A stretch of 64,000 nucleotides of DNA from Paenibacillus durus ATCC 35681 (GCF_000993825.1 NZ_CP011114.1:372001-436000); one strand, 5' to 3'. Counted from the first letter of the stretch, positions 52,563-61,970 are shown. Notes: a model not told the origin generated them from the letters alone. Made by a program: numbers and translations.

Positions 52563-55238
52563 ATGAGAGAACCAGGAAAAGCCCGGCCTTTATCTATACT
52601 TCTGAAGCTTACAGGACTTGCCATCTTATTCTTGCTGTCTGTATCGTTTTTGGGGAGTGAAGAGACGGAGAGGCAGGAAAGCGGGATGAGCAAGTTCTCC
52701 TCCGCGTATAAGACGGCAGCTGCAGCCCCTGCGGGTGATATCATCTGGCAGCTCGGCAGCCGTGATGCATCGGCCGGCGAGTTCGCGCCGAGTGACACTT
52801 CAAGCGCCAGAAGTACGGTCAGCCTAAAATCATCGAAGCCGGACGCGTCCGTGCTTAAAAAAGTGCCCTCCGGTCTTGACGGCAGGAGCGCGCCTGAACT
52901 AAGTATATCTTACCGTTTGAGCAAAATCCCGGAGAACGGGGTTCTGTTCCAGGTAAGCATTCTCGACGCCTATAAGTCGGTTCCGCAGATGGCGGTATTC
53001 TCGAACAGCGAGCTGTCGGGGATTATTCAGATCGCGGGTGTTGCGGGAACGGGCAGCGAATACAAATTCCGCAAAACGTATGAACTTTATATCCCGAAGG
53101 AACAACTGCAAGTCGGTGACAACGAGCTTAAGCTGAAGGCCGTTCATTCCCTATATGCGTCGAGCGCGGAGGAGCAGTATTTATGGTGGACTTGGGATGA
53201 TCTGAAATTGCTGTCTTTGGATTCCCCGATTCCCGAGCCGATTCACGGCAGTTATGTGCTTACGGGCACGATGGTAACCAACAAGCAGTTTTATTTTGAT
53301 ACAGGCGCCACCATTCATCTGCCTTACATTATGAAGTGGCTGGGCGTGGCCTACAGCGGCAATATTATGCGTACGGGCGGCGCCAGCGATGTGAACTTTT
53401 CCCGTTCCGATTTGGAGAATTACTATAAGGTGCTTAAGGATTATAATATGCAGGCGGTCGCGCTGTATTTGTACACCGGGGATATCAAGCTAAATGCGGA
53501 CGGCTCGCTGCCGGAAAGCGCGAAGAAGAAGCTGACCGAATATTTTCAGAAATACGGCTCTTACATTCAATATTACGAGGTGGACAATGAGCCGGGGTTG
53601 TTTAACCGCTCCAAAGCCGTCAATCTGGCGATAGCCGAATGGCTGAATAAGGAGGGCAAAAAAATTGCGCCCCATCTGCAGACGGTCGCTCCCGGCTGGA
53701 CGTACTGGCCGAAGTACAAGGAGGACCCCTGTGAAAAAAGCCAACGGGGCGGCGTAAAGCAGTGCGGAGACCCCGACGGCTGGGAACGCGATCCCGCGCA
53801 GCGGATGGAGCTGGAGCAGGACACCGATCTCACCAATGGGCATTCTTACGGCGAATCTTACGTTGCCAAGAATGGCGGCAGCTTCACTGAGAACCTGAAG
53901 ACGTTCAAAGGCTCGAACAACGGCCTCCCCAAAAAAATGCTGGTTACAGAGTTCGGCACCTCCGACACCCATGTGGACGATTATCGTTACGGGGCGGAGG
54001 AGCGGACGTCAGCCGCATTTGACCGGATTATGAGAGCCCACATCGGCTATGCGGATATGTTCGTGCAGCACGCCGCTTTTTTCTACAACTATAGTCTGTT
54101 CCAATTCAAGAACCTCAATCTGAAAAATCACGACCCGGCCAAGACGGAAATTTATTACACAAAAGAGAACGAGGATTCACGCGTCAGCATCATGCGCAGA
54201 TTGAGCCTGGCTTATGCCACCCATGGCGCTCCACTTACCTACCGTCTGCTCAACAAAAGCGCTCTTGCCGACAAGCTGGTCTATGTCCGGGCTGTGGATA
54301 CATCCAAGCTGGCCCCGCTGGCGGGAACGAATGCTGCCTCGAACAAGGTGCTGGTTAACCTCGTCAACTTCGAGGATACGCAGCAGACCGTCAGCGTCAA
54401 GGTTACTCTGCCCAAGAAAACGGCGTACGAGGGAGAACGCTTTGGAAGCGGCGATACGTATGAAAAAGCGCGCCGCTACGTGACCGGACTGAATGCGGGA
54501 CCTGATCTGACCTTCACGGAGACGCTGGCGCCGGGAGAAGCGGTTCAGTATATTTTGCAGCCATCCGCTGCGGTGCAGGACGAGGCCCCGCGAGACCTGA
54601 CGGCCACCGCGGCCAGAGGGACTTCCGTGCAGCTCAACTGGCTGGAAGCGCCCGGAACCGGCTATGATGTGTTTCGTTCAGAGGGGACGGGGGGCGAAAT
54701 GAAAACCATAGCAAAGGGTGTTGGCGACACATCATACATCGACCGGGGGCTAAGAGAAGGAGAGGTGTACACCTACGCGGTAAGGGTGACGGGCTCGGGC
54801 CTGCTATCGGACAAGGCGCAAATTACGGCTACCGGTCTTGTTCCGCTGGACAGGACCGGGTGGAAGGTGACGGACAATATTAACCAGAGCCCAAAGAAGT
54901 TGTCCTACACGATCGACGGAGATCCGAGCACGCGTTGGGATACCGGAGTAAACATGACTCCCGGCGAGGCCATTCAGATCGATATGGGAATTTCGCATAT
55001 GATTGAAGCCGTCCAGATGGATACCTCGCGTTCTCCTTATGATTATCCCAGGGGTTATTCCATCTATGTGTCAGAGGATGCGGTCAACTGGGAGCGGGCT
55101 GCTAACGGAAGGGGGAAGAAGGACGTCGACATGTATCCCTTTTCGCAAAGAAAGGCCAGGTATGTAAAAATCATCCAAACCGGCGCCGGCGGGAACTTCT
55201 GGTCCATCCATGAACTGCAAATATACTCAAGAGAATAG
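52563..55238 (+). CDS. Secreted glycoside-hydrolase-like protein with Fn3 and F5/8 type C domains
   Basis: An exported protein of 891 residues. There is a signal anchor at about 12-32, a beta-rich carbohydrate-binding-like domain at about 57-220 (resembling PL4 domain III, ending WWTWDDLKLLSL) and a TIM-barrel-like catalytic domain at about 225-560. Candidate catalytic acids are Glu in YYEVDNEPG (about 338-343) and LVTEFGTS (about 459-466), the clan GH-A arrangement. A beta-sandwich at about 560-670, a fibronectin type III domain at about 676-760 and a discoidin/F5/8 type C domain at about 770-891 follow. I cannot assign a GH family. It follows the mannanases with a 44-base gap and likely acts on the same polymer. 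RBS GAGG, seven bases. Confidence 0.82.
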   Translation: MREPGKARPLSILLKLTGLAILFLLSVSFLGSEETERQESGMSKFSSAYKTAAAAPAGDIIWQLGSRDASAGEFAPSDTSSARSTVSLKSSKPDASVLKKVPSGLDGRSAPELSISYRLSKIPENGVLFQVSILDAYKSVPQMAVFSNSELSGIIQIAGVAGTGSEYKFRKTYELYIPKEQLQVGDNELKLKAVHSLYASSAEEQYLWWTWDDLKLLSLDSPIPEPIHGSYVLTGTMVTNKQFYFDTGATIHLPYIMKWLGVAYSGNIMRTGGASDVNFSRSDLENYYKVLKDYNMQAVALYLYTGDIKLNADGSLPESAKKKLTEYFQKYGSYIQYYEVDNEPGLFNRSKAVNLAIAEWLNKEGKKIAPHLQTVAPGWTYWPKYKEDPCEKSQRGGVKQCGDPDGWERDPAQRMELEQDTDLTNGHSYGESYVAKNGGSFTENLKTFKGSNNGLPKKMLVTEFGTSDTHVDDYRYGAEERTSAAFDRIMRAHIGYADMFVQHAAFFYNYSLFQFKNLNLKNHDPAKTEIYYTKENEDSRVSIMRRLSLAYATHGAPLTYRLLNKSALADKLVYVRAVDTSKLAPLAGTNAASNKVLVNLVNFEDTQQTVSVKVTLPKKTAYEGERFGSGDTYEKARRYVTGLNAGPDLTFTETLAPGEAVQYILQPSAAVQDEAPRDLTATAARGTSVQLNWLEAPGTGYDVFRSEGTGGEMKTIAKGVGDTSYIDRGLREGEVYTYAVRVTGSGLLSDKAQITATGLVPLDRTGWKVTDNINQSPKKLSYTIDGDPSTRWDTGVNMTPGEAIQIDMGISHMIEAVQMDTSRSPYDYPRGYSIYVSEDAVNWERAANGRGKKDVDMYPFSQRKARYVKIIQTGAGGNFWSIHELQIYSRE

Positions 55239-55260
55239 CCGAGGACGTCAATGCCTGCAT

Positions 55261-55293
55261 GAGAACCCTGTAAAGAGGGTTCTTTCCTATTTT
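55261..55293 (+). terminator. Terminator of the EPS/mannanase region
   Basis: Stem AGAACCCT with AGGGTTCT followed by TTCCTATTTT. Confidence 0.75.
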
Positions 55294-55411
55294 ATATGTA
55301 CCGATTGTGACAGAAATAATAGCCGCTGCTCCGATGAGTATGATAGGATATGCACCAATTACGGGTGAAAGCATTGCAAAATCGTAAGAGATATGATAAT
55401 CTATATATAGA

Positions 55412-55428
55412 TTTAGAATAAGTCTAAA
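55412..55428 (+). promoter_or_regulatory. PerR/Fur-like box before the Dps gene
   Basis: TTTAGA-ATAAG-TCTAAA, a perfect 6-bp inverted repeat. Its 15-base core matches the PerR consensus TTATAATNATTATAA at 11 of 14 defined positions. It lies 33 bases before the start codon. Confidence 0.6.
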
Positions 55429-55460
55429 TATTAAATATTTATAACCGGGAGGAATGAATC

Positions 55461-55916
55461 ATGAGTACTGATCTGAAAACTCAAACCGAACTGCATGCCA
55501 CATTGAATCGTCAAACTGCCAACTGGACACTGCTGGGAATTAAGCTTCATCATTACCACTGGTTTGTTACCGGAACGGATTTCTTCACGCTTCACAGCCA
55601 ATTCGAAGAGTATTATAACGAAGCTGCTGAATATGTGGATACTGTGGCGGAACGTCTGCTTGCGATCGGCGGTAAACCCGCTTCCACGATGAAAGAATAT
55701 TTGGCTCTGTCCAGCCTGGAGGAAGCGAAAGGCGGCGAGAGCGCCAAGGAAATGGTAGCGGCTTTGGTCAAGGATTACACGACTATCGCGCAAGAGCTGA
55801 GCGCCGGCATTACACTGGCTGAAGCGTCCGGCGATCAACCGACAGGCGATCTGTTCATCGGTATCAGAGCGAGTGTCGAGAAGCATATCTGGATGCTGAA
55901 CGCTTACCTCGCCTAA
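55461..55916 (+). CDS. dps: Dps-family ferritin-like protein
   Basis: A 151-residue four-helix protein that forms 12-mers, oxidises iron with peroxide and protects DNA. The intersubunit ferroxidase ligands are visible: His33 in HYHWFVTG, His45 in LHSQFEEYY, Asp60 and Glu64 in VDTVAER. The basic N-terminal tail used by some Dps for DNA binding is absent. A PerR-like box in the promoter suggests induction by peroxide, as for mrgA. RBS GGGAGG. Ends at a strong terminator. Confidence 0.94.
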   Translation: MSTDLKTQTELHATLNRQTANWTLLGIKLHHYHWFVTGTDFFTLHSQFEEYYNEAAEYVDTVAERLLAIGGKPASTMKEYLALSSLEEAKGGESAKEMVAALVKDYTTIAQELSAGITLAEASGDQPTGDLFIGIRASVEKHIWMLNAYLA

Positions 55917-55977
55917 GAATCGGCAACGGCTGCGCGCCGGGCGGTTGTCCGCATACGGCCGCGATTTATGAGCGCGC

Positions 55978-56022
55978 AAATGGCCGGTTCCAGTCAGAAT
56001 TTGACTGGAACCGGCCATTTTT
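55978..56022. terminator. Bidirectional terminator between dps and the AIM24 gene
   Basis: A perfect 19-bp inverted repeat, AAATGGCCGGTTCCAGTCA and its complement, with T-runs on both strands, between convergent genes. Confidence 0.88.
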
Positions 56023-56035
56023 GACTGTTGCCGCC

Positions 56036-56740
56036 TTATTTGATAAATACGCCGCCGAAGGGAAGGATTTCCCTCAGCAGCCGCTTGAAAAGACCGTCCT
56101 CATCATTCTCCCGTTCAAATCTCCGGTTCTGCCGCCCGGCCTGAAAGAGAACAGGGCCGTTGCCGGTCATTTTCCAGTGATAGCTCATATGCTGGCTGGC
56201 CAGATGGTTGCCGTAGACCGTCAGCTCAAGCACAGCATTCTCGGGGTAGGCGATCACACTGCCCGCATCGACATATAAAGGCTGCACCGGGTCCAGAGCG
56301 GCTTCGCATACGACTCCTTCCGTCAGGATGCCGATGCTTCCGCTGCCGGAGAACCTGACTTTGACGACGTCCCGGGTCACGATCATATTCTTTACGCTTA
56401 GCACGCGGGTCTGCATGTTAATTCCTTTGCTATAGTAGAACAGGTGCTTGAAGTCGTAGAGCAAATCGTCCTTGCCGTCCAGCGTAACCGTCTTGACGCT
56501 GTAGCCCGGAGGCAGAGCCGCCGTAAACCGGCAAGGACCGGTCATATCCGCCCGGATCAGCTTACGCTTGCGGTACATTCCCTTTACATCCATGAATCGG
56601 TCGGCCCGCCCGGAGGATGGCCCCTGATAAGCGATAATCTGCTGCGGATGCAGCACATGAAGTTCCTCGTTCTCCTCCAGCGTGAAAGTCAGAGCCTCTC
56701 CGCTCAAGGCGTTTCCTCTGTCCTGTACTTCCGCCTTCAC
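56036..56740 (-). CDS. AIM24-family protein
   Basis: A 234-residue soluble, beta-rich protein of the AIM24/TIGR00266-like family (LTFTLEENEELHVLHPQQIIAYQG, VKFSGSGSIGILTEG-like and YVDAGSVIAYPENAVLEL). The fold is a beta-prism-like repeat; bacterial members have no settled function, while a yeast relative is mitochondrial. No signal peptide. GTG start eight bases after AAAGGAG. It is 47 bases downstream of a coiled-coil membrane protein gene on the same strand, probably one transcript. Confidence 0.8.
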   Translation of the reverse strand: MKAEVQDRGNALSGEALTFTLEENEELHVLHPQQIIAYQGPSSGRADRFMDVKGMYRKRKLIRADMTGPCRFTAALPPGYSVKTVTLDGKDDLLYDFKHLFYYSKGINMQTRVLSVKNMIVTRDVVKVRFSGSGSIGILTEGVVCEAALDPVQPLYVDAGSVIAYPENAVLELTVYGNHLASQHMSYHWKMTGNGPVLFQAGRQNRRFERENDEDGLFKRLLREILPFGGVFIK

Positions 56741-56787
56741 CGCCCGTACTCCTTTCTCAATCAGGGACGCTCCCCGACGGATTTTGA

Positions 56788-57276
56788 TTATTTATGCAAT
56801 CTGTCCCCTCTCCGGGAACGGCTTCGCATGCCAAGGCGGATAACTCTAGTGAGAATAAAATAACCCGCAATCAGTCCGAGACCTGTAGCCGCAGTCACTT
56901 TAAGACGGTGTATATAGCTTTCCCGCGCGGCGCGCTCGTCTCTAAGCTCATCGATCATCACGGTAAGCTGCCGGTTCTGCTCTTGAAGCGAGGTGTTCTC
57001 GCTGCGGTACGCTTCCAGCTGATTTTTGGTTTGATCCAGTTCATCTATAGTCTGTCCAAGCGCATTCTTCGTCTGCTCCAGCTCGTTTACGGTCTGATGA
57101 TAGCCTTCCTGCAGATTATTCATCTGGTCGGGCAGTTCGGAGAATTGCTCCAGTCCGCGGTACAGGTCACCAAAAATATTCGCATGGGCTGCCGGCGCGG
57201 GAAGAGTATAGAGGGTTCCGGTCAGCAGAATCGCGGACAGCAGACGCGGCAGTGAAGGAAGAATCTTTAATTTCAT
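56788..57276 (-). CDS. Exported coiled-coil protein with C-terminal membrane helix
   Basis: A 162-residue protein: signal peptide about 1-32 (ending AHA), a helical region with a long coiled coil at about 45-125 (repeats of ELEQTKNALGQTIDELDQTK), a transmembrane helix at about 130-147 (TGLGLIAGYFILTRVI) and a basic tail (RSRSRRGDRLHK). The topology suggests an external coiled coil tethered by its C terminus. I do not recognise a named family. The ATG at 57276 was preferred over a GTG four codons earlier because of spacing from GGCGGTG. It is followed by the AIM24 gene. Confidence 0.65.
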   Translation of the reverse strand: MKLKILPSLPRLLSAILLTGTLYTLPAPAAHANIFGDLYRGLEQFSELPDQMNNLQEGYHQTVNELEQTKNALGQTIDELDQTKNQLEAYRSENTSLQEQNRQLTVMIDELRDERAARESYIHRLKVTAATGLGLIAGYFILTRVIRLGMRSRSRRGDRLHK

Positions 57277-57322
57277 AGGTTGAATCACCGCCTGACGTGT
57301 AAATGTGTTTTTCCTATCCTAT

Positions 57323-57331
57323 ATTATAACA
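57323..57331 (-). promoter_or_regulatory. Extended -10 promoter of the coiled-coil gene
   Basis: On the minus strand TGTTATAAT is an extended -10 (TGnTATAAT), 47 bases before the start; no good -35 was seen. Between here and 57552 no gene was recognised. Confidence 0.45.
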
Positions 57332-57552
57332 CGCCAGTGTACGACAAATTGTGGCAATAGCCGCCCGTTCTCCCTCAAATACCCTATTCTACCTGTTTCA
57401 AAGCTCTGACTTACGAAGCCTCTTCGACGGCTCTCACGTCCCGCGCTTTCCTTGCGCTCCTCTCGACTAACAGCAGTTTTGTTGCTGGAAACTTCTTGAA
57501 TAGGAACTTGTGTTCGGTTATACTTGGAGGTGAACGGAGGGCATCGATCCCA

Positions 57553-57657
57553 CACCTAAATCAAGCCACACTCATTAACAAGACGATTGGATGCAGCCGT
57601 TTTGTGTACAATCGTTTTTTGGCAGGTTGGAAGGTCAAAGAAGAAGAAAATGATTGA
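57553..57657 (+). pseudogene. Remnant of an IS200/IS605-family TnpB (OrfB) gene
   Basis: A 34-codon stretch reads HLNQATL then INKTIGCSRFVYNRFLAGW, the conserved N-terminal helix-turn-helix of IS605 OrfB/TnpB (QxxLINKTIGCSRFVFNxFL), and then stops. The initiation codon, the catalytic RuvC-like domain and the zinc finger are all missing. The flanks contain no further recognisable transposase. It is a relic of an old insertion. Confidence 0.7.
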
Positions 57658-57689
57658 TTGCATCATGCCATTTATAGCTGTTGCTTTTC

Positions 57690-57728
57690 GAGAGCGGTTC
57701 ACTTTCTATGAATCGGCTCTTTTTTTTG
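57690..57728 (+). terminator. Terminator-like hairpin
   Basis: Imperfect stem AGAGCGGTTCA with TGAATCGGCTCT followed by eight T, 33 bases past the TnpB remnant. Confidence 0.6.
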
Positions 57729-57826
57729 TCGATAATATCAAACCGAACATATATTCCATGACAAGGAGTTGTCCGCCAACATTGGTACATTAATAGAAAA
57801 CCCAAAAAAAGAAAGAGGTGGAAATA

Positions 57827-58540
57827 ATGCAAGCCAGAATTCAACCGGCTTACACATGGAGCCATGATTACATTTTTTCCGGCAAATCGCAAAAGGCCGT
57901 CCTGCTTATCGAATGGCGCGGTGCCGCGCAGCCGGGTATTAGCCGGAAGAAGTCGCAGAAATTGGCTGCACGCGACATAGAGCTGCATATATGGCTTGAA
58001 CCTCATGTTAGCCTGACCGAGGTGCACGGCTGCCGCCCAGCGGAATTAGGGGATCAGGGACTCCTACTCTCACTGGGGGCCATCCGTTCAGGGCAGAGTA
58101 AATATATTGCACTGGAATTTAGTCTAAATTCCCTTGCGGCCGGCAGGCATGAAATGCTGTGGCTGCAGTGGCGATACAGACAGCGGCCGGGTGAACGTGG
58201 ACGGGAGCTGCCTGTACAGAAGCTGAGTCTGGAGTACAGCCGCCATACCGGATATATCGATGCGGCCAGTTCATTTTATGTAGAGAAGCGTGTGGAATTG
58301 TTAAAGGTAGAGAAGACCATTGCGGAAGCGTTGTTATTATATTCGGAAGGACAGCAAACGCTTGCCCGGGAGGAGCTGCGGCGTCATGCGGATAATCTGC
58401 TGCTTATGGCCGTGCGTTCCGGGGATCCTGACCTGCTGCGAGAAGCCGAGTCGCTATACATACAGTGCGAACGGAAGTCCGATCCGATTGAACAAGAGCA
58501 AACACCCGCATGTGAAAGACCGGGCGCAGCCGAAGGATAA
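57827..58540 (+). CDS. Uncharacterised protein resembling the C-terminal part of vWA-domain proteins
   Basis: A 237-residue soluble protein. Residues about 45-145 look like the beta-sandwich that follows the vWA domain in bacterial vWA/Ca-activated channel-like proteins (IELHIWLEPHVSLTEVHGC, LGAIRSGQSKYIALEFSL). Residues about 155-215 are a helical part with the EALLLYSEGQQTLAREELRRHADNLL pattern also found there. The vWA domain with its MIDAS motif is absent. RBS AGAGGTGG six bases upstream. Either a stand-alone partner protein or a truncated relic; the frame is intact and ends normally. Confidence 0.55.
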   Translation: MQARIQPAYTWSHDYIFSGKSQKAVLLIEWRGAAQPGISRKKSQKLAARDIELHIWLEPHVSLTEVHGCRPAELGDQGLLLSLGAIRSGQSKYIALEFSLNSLAAGRHEMLWLQWRYRQRPGERGRELPVQKLSLEYSRHTGYIDAASSFYVEKRVELLKVEKTIAEALLLYSEGQQTLAREELRRHADNLLLMAVRSGDPDLLREAESLYIQCERKSDPIEQEQTPACERPGAAEG

Positions 58541-58744
58541 GTGATTTCAATATTTTGTGAGAATATTCACTTATCATCCAGGAGAGTAATGAAGAAGCAA
58601 GTTGTTAAGTATGTTAAAATAGTAAAATAGTTCTATTACTTAATCTATTATATAAAATTTTTAATCTTATAAAATAGATACATATATCTAGATGTTAATA
58701 ATTCAATGAGTCTATTTTACTAATTGTGGCAAGGAGAAGTTATT

Positions 58745-59707
58745 ATGACAGACCGATTAATCCGTCTGATGCGTATTATTACGCTCGTTCAGGCCAAGCC
58801 TGGCATTTTGGCGCGCGAGTTGGCTGAACGCTGCGGCACCAGCGAGAGAACGATCTATCGGGATATGGATGCTCTGAGTGCTATGCATATCCCGATTACC
58901 CACATGGGGCATGGGAAAGGATATGCTTTTATCGGCAATTTTGCGTTGTACCCCCTGGACTGGTCATCGGAGGAATCGGCCGCATTTTCGCAGCTTAGCC
59001 ACGCCATAGAGATGATTAAGCCGTTGATGCCCCGTGGCTTCGAGAGTGCTTATGAAAAAGTGATGGCGGCCGAATACAAGCAGAAGGCGGACAGAGAAGA
59101 AAAAATGGAAATCGCCAGGAAGGAAGCCGGTTCTCTTTGGCTGGAGCGAAACGGCGCCGTGCCGGAACAGTTCCACCTGATCCGTATTCTTCACGCTGTT
59201 CTGAAACAGAAATGCATACGCGCCGATTACTTCGACAATGCTCAGGAGGAGAACGGACTCGAGATTGATCCGTATTACCTGGTCCCACTGGAAAATCGTT
59301 TTCATCTTATCGGATATTGTCACCGCATGAAGGTCATCCGAAGCTTTCACACCCATGATCTGACGAATGTCAAACTGACGGATAAGAACTTTTCCAAACA
59401 ACCGTTCAACTTGCAGGCATTTACGAAACAAAAGTGGTCAGTGGATGAGGACAGCCTCCGTATGGTGTTTAAGGTCAGGTTTACTGAAGGTGCGCTGGAG
59501 GAAATTAGGAGGGGAAAAAGTGGGATTGTTCCCATAAAAACGGAGCAGCATGGTAAGTACGCCTATTTTGAGGTCTCGCTTGAGCGGGACAGGGAATTCA
59601 TTGATTGGGTGACGAACTTTAAAGAAGCAGCGGAAATCATCGAGCCTGTCCATTACAGGGAAGTTTTACGCTATCAACTAGAGAAATGGCTGTCGCTGTA
59701 TAAATAG
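58745..59707 (+). CDS. HTH/WYL-domain transcriptional regulator (YafY type)
   Basis: A 320-residue regulator. The N-terminal HTH_11 domain (about 3-58: RLIRLMRIITLVQAKPGILARELAERCGTSERTIYRDM) binds DNA. The central and C-terminal WYL domain (about 140-225: IRADYFDNAQ, YLVPLENRFHLIGYCH) and the WCX-type extension (about 230-315: MVFKVRFTEGA, YFEVSL) sense a ligand, often a nucleotide or nucleic acid. The WYL triad itself reads H-L-I here. It stands alone; target genes are unknown. The upstream 200 bases are very A/T-rich. Start set after AAGGAGA. Confidence 0.88.
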   Translation: MTDRLIRLMRIITLVQAKPGILARELAERCGTSERTIYRDMDALSAMHIPITHMGHGKGYAFIGNFALYPLDWSSEESAAFSQLSHAIEMIKPLMPRGFESAYEKVMAAEYKQKADREEKMEIARKEAGSLWLERNGAVPEQFHLIRILHAVLKQKCIRADYFDNAQEENGLEIDPYYLVPLENRFHLIGYCHRMKVIRSFHTHDLTNVKLTDKNFSKQPFNLQAFTKQKWSVDEDSLRMVFKVRFTEGALEEIRRGKSGIVPIKTEQHGKYAYFEVSLERDREFIDWVTNFKEAAEIIEPVHYREVLRYQLEKWLSLYK

Positions 59708-59991
59708 CGCAGTCTTTTTTTTGAGTGCTTTTTCGTGAAAACGCATGTACATGCATATTGATGAAAAAAGGCTTTCCATGTTTTTGAAAATTATACTTGT
59801 CGGGTCGGAATATATATAGTAAAGTCAACTTATATCACAGCTCTGTTGGTTCAAAGCAGCATTTCTTTCATGTAGTGTCAGGTTAATGCTTTTATATGAT
59901 GTTACGTCATTGATCTCTCTCTGAACCGGAGAGTTTTTATTTGCTTCAAATTTGACCTATGTTCAATTTTGCCGGAAGAGAGGTAAGCTTC
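59708..59991. other. Leader region of the peptide transporter operon
   Basis: 284 A/T-rich bases without a gene. A small CTCTC...GAGAG hairpin followed by five T lies near 59915-59939 and could attenuate transcription. No clear -35/-10 pair or known riboswitch was recognised. Confidence 0.35.
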
Positions 59992-60981
59992 TTGATCCAA
60001 CCTATTCTACAAATTGAGAATCTACATACGCATTTCTTTACGGAAAAAGGAGAAGTGCCTGCGGTCGACGGCGTCGATCTCTATATCAATCCCGGCGAGG
60101 TACTGGGCGTGGTGGGAGAATCGGGCTGCGGAAAAAGCGTCACCTCCCTGTCCGTGCTGAAGCTTGTGCCTAATCCGCCAGGCCGCATTGTCGATGGCCG
60201 CATTATGTTCAAGGGTACGGATATCGTGCCGCTGAAGGAAAAGGATATGCGGAAAATTCGCGGCAACGCCGTGTCCATGATTTTTCAGGAGCCGATGACC
60301 TCACTCAATCCGCTGTTCACCGTAGGCCAGCAAATTATCGAAACGGTGCGTCTGCACCGGGGATTGTCCAAAAAGGAAGCCCGCGAGCATGCGGTGGAAA
60401 TGCTTCGCAAGGTCGGCATCCCAAGGCCGGAGGCTATTATCGACGAGTACCCGCATCAACTGTCGGGAGGCATGCGTCAGCGGGTAATGATCGCGATGTC
60501 GATCTCCTGCAGTCCGGAGCTGCTGATTGCGGACGAGCCGACAACCGCGCTCGACGTGACGATTCAGGCGCAGATTCTGGATCTGATCCGCCGGCTCAAC
60601 GAGGAGCAGGGGACAGCCGTTATGATGATCACCCACGATTTGGGCGTCGTTGCGGAGATGTGCCACCGGGTCGCCGTCATGTACGCAGGCAAGGTTGTGG
60701 AGGAAGGTTCAGTTCATGATATTTTCAAAAATCCGCTGCATCCGTACACCCAGGGCCTGATCGCTTCCGTGCCGAGGATGGATGAGACCCGCGAGCGCCT
60801 GTATTCGATTCCGGGCAACGTGCCGATTTTGAGCAAAAATATGCAGGGCTGCCGGTTTGCGCCGCGCTGTTCGCAAGTGATGGACATCTGCCGCCAGTCT
60901 CTGCCGGAGCTAACGCTTCAGGAGAACCGGCACAGCTGCAGATGCTGGCTGCATGACGGTAGTCAGGAGGATGCGGTATGA
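59992..60981 (+). CDS. dppD: Dipeptide/oligopeptide ABC transporter ATP-binding protein (DppD/OppD type)
   Basis: An ATPase of 329 residues: Walker A GESGCGKS (about 42-49), Q-loop [12 protein letters not shown], signature LSGGMRQR, Walker [14 protein letters not shown] and switch His in MITHDLG. The C-terminal oligopeptide-transporter domain carries four Cys near 285-320 ([16 protein letters not shown]), the iron-sulfur-type Cys set of this family. TTG start seven bases after GAGAGGT; the ATG 33 bases earlier has no ribosome binding site. It overlaps the second ATPase gene by four bases. Confidence 0.92.
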   Translation: MIQPILQIENLHTHFFTEKGEVPAVDGVDLYINPGEVLGVVGESGCGKSVTSLSVLKLVPNPPGRIVDGRIMFKGTDIVPLKEKDMRKIRGNAVSMIFQEPMTSLNPLFTVGQQIIETVRLHRGLSKKEAREHAVEMLRKVGIPRPEAIIDEYPHQLSGGMRQRVMIAMSISCSPELLIADEPTTALDVTIQAQILDLIRRLNEEQGTAVMMITHDLGVVAEMCHRVAVMYAGKVVEEGSVHDIFKNPLHPYTQGLIASVPRMDETRERLYSIPGNVPILSKNMQGCRFAPRCSQVMDICRQSLPELTLQENRHSCRCWLHDGSQEDAV

Positions 60982-61970
60982 GCGAAAATCTGCTGGAAGT
61001 AAAGGGACTCAAGAAATACTATCCGATTAAAAAAGGGTTTCTGAATAAAACGCAGGGCTTCGTCAAGGCCGTGGACGACATCTCGTTTGCCGTCCGCAGA
61101 GGCGAGACATTCGGCCTGGTGGGAGAGAGCGGCTGCGGCAAATCGACGACCGGACGCTCGCTGCTCCGGTTGATTGAGCCGACGGCCGGGGAGATCCTCT
61201 TCGAGGGACAGGACATACGCAAGCTGTCCATGGAAGAGCTGCGCAAGCGGCGCCGGGATATGCAGATTGTGTTCCAGGACCCGTTCTCCTCGCTGGACCC
61301 GCGCAACACGGTGGAGCGGATTCTGGAGGAGCCGATGATCGTCCACGGCGTTGGTGACGCCAAGGAGCGCAAAGCCGCCGTTCTGCGGCTGGCTGACGTT
61401 GTCGGCCTGTCGAAGGCTCACCTTCAGCGCTACCCGCATCAGTTCTCCGGAGGCCAGCGGCAGCGGATCGGCATCGCCCGGGCGCTTGCCCTTCAGCCGA
61501 AGCTGATTGTGGCGGATGAGCCTGTCTCCGCGCTGGACGTATCCATCCAGTCGCAGGTGATTAACCTGATGCAGGATCTGCAGCGCGAATTCGGATTAAC
61601 CTACATTTTCATCGCGCATGATCTCAGCGTGGTAAAGCATATTTGCGACCGGGTCGCGGTGATGTACCTTGGGCGGATCGTGGAGATTACCGACAAGGAG
61701 AAGCTGTATTCCCATCCCCAGCATCCTTATACGCAGGCGCTGCTGTCGGCGGTCCCCGAGCCCGATCCGGATTTGCGGAAGGAGCGCATTATTTTGCAGG
61801 GCGAGGTACCGAGTCCGGCGAATGCGCCGGTAGGCTGCGCCTTCAATACAAGATGTCCGCATGTGATGGATATATGCCGCAATTCGCGGCCGCAGCTTGC
61901 CGAGACGGAAGCGGGACACTTCACTGCCTGTTATCTGTACGGCGGGGAATCCAGAACGCAGCTTGCCTAA
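60978..61970 (+). CDS. dppF: Dipeptide/oligopeptide ABC transporter ATP-binding protein (DppF/OppF type)
   Basis: The partner ATPase, 330 residues: Walker [10 protein letters not shown] (about 50-58), Q-loop [11 protein letters not shown], signature FSGGQRQR, Walker [14 protein letters not shown], switch His IAHDLS. The OppF-type insertion [19 protein letters not shown] near the N terminus and the C-terminal Cys motif ([14 protein letters not shown]) are typical. It works as a heterodimer with the upstream ATPase to power peptide import. Start coupled by ATGA overlap. Confidence 0.94.
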   Translation: MSENLLEVKGLKKYYPIKKGFLNKTQGFVKAVDDISFAVRRGETFGLVGESGCGKSTTGRSLLRLIEPTAGEILFEGQDIRKLSMEELRKRRRDMQIVFQDPFSSLDPRNTVERILEEPMIVHGVGDAKERKAAVLRLADVVGLSKAHLQRYPHQFSGGQRQRIGIARALALQPKLIVADEPVSALDVSIQSQVINLMQDLQREFGLTYIFIAHDLSVVKHICDRVAVMYLGRIVEITDKEKLYSHPQHPYTQALLSAVPEPDPDLRKERIILQGEVPSPANAPVGCAFNTRCPHVMDICRNSRPQLAETEAGHFTACYLYGGESRTQLA

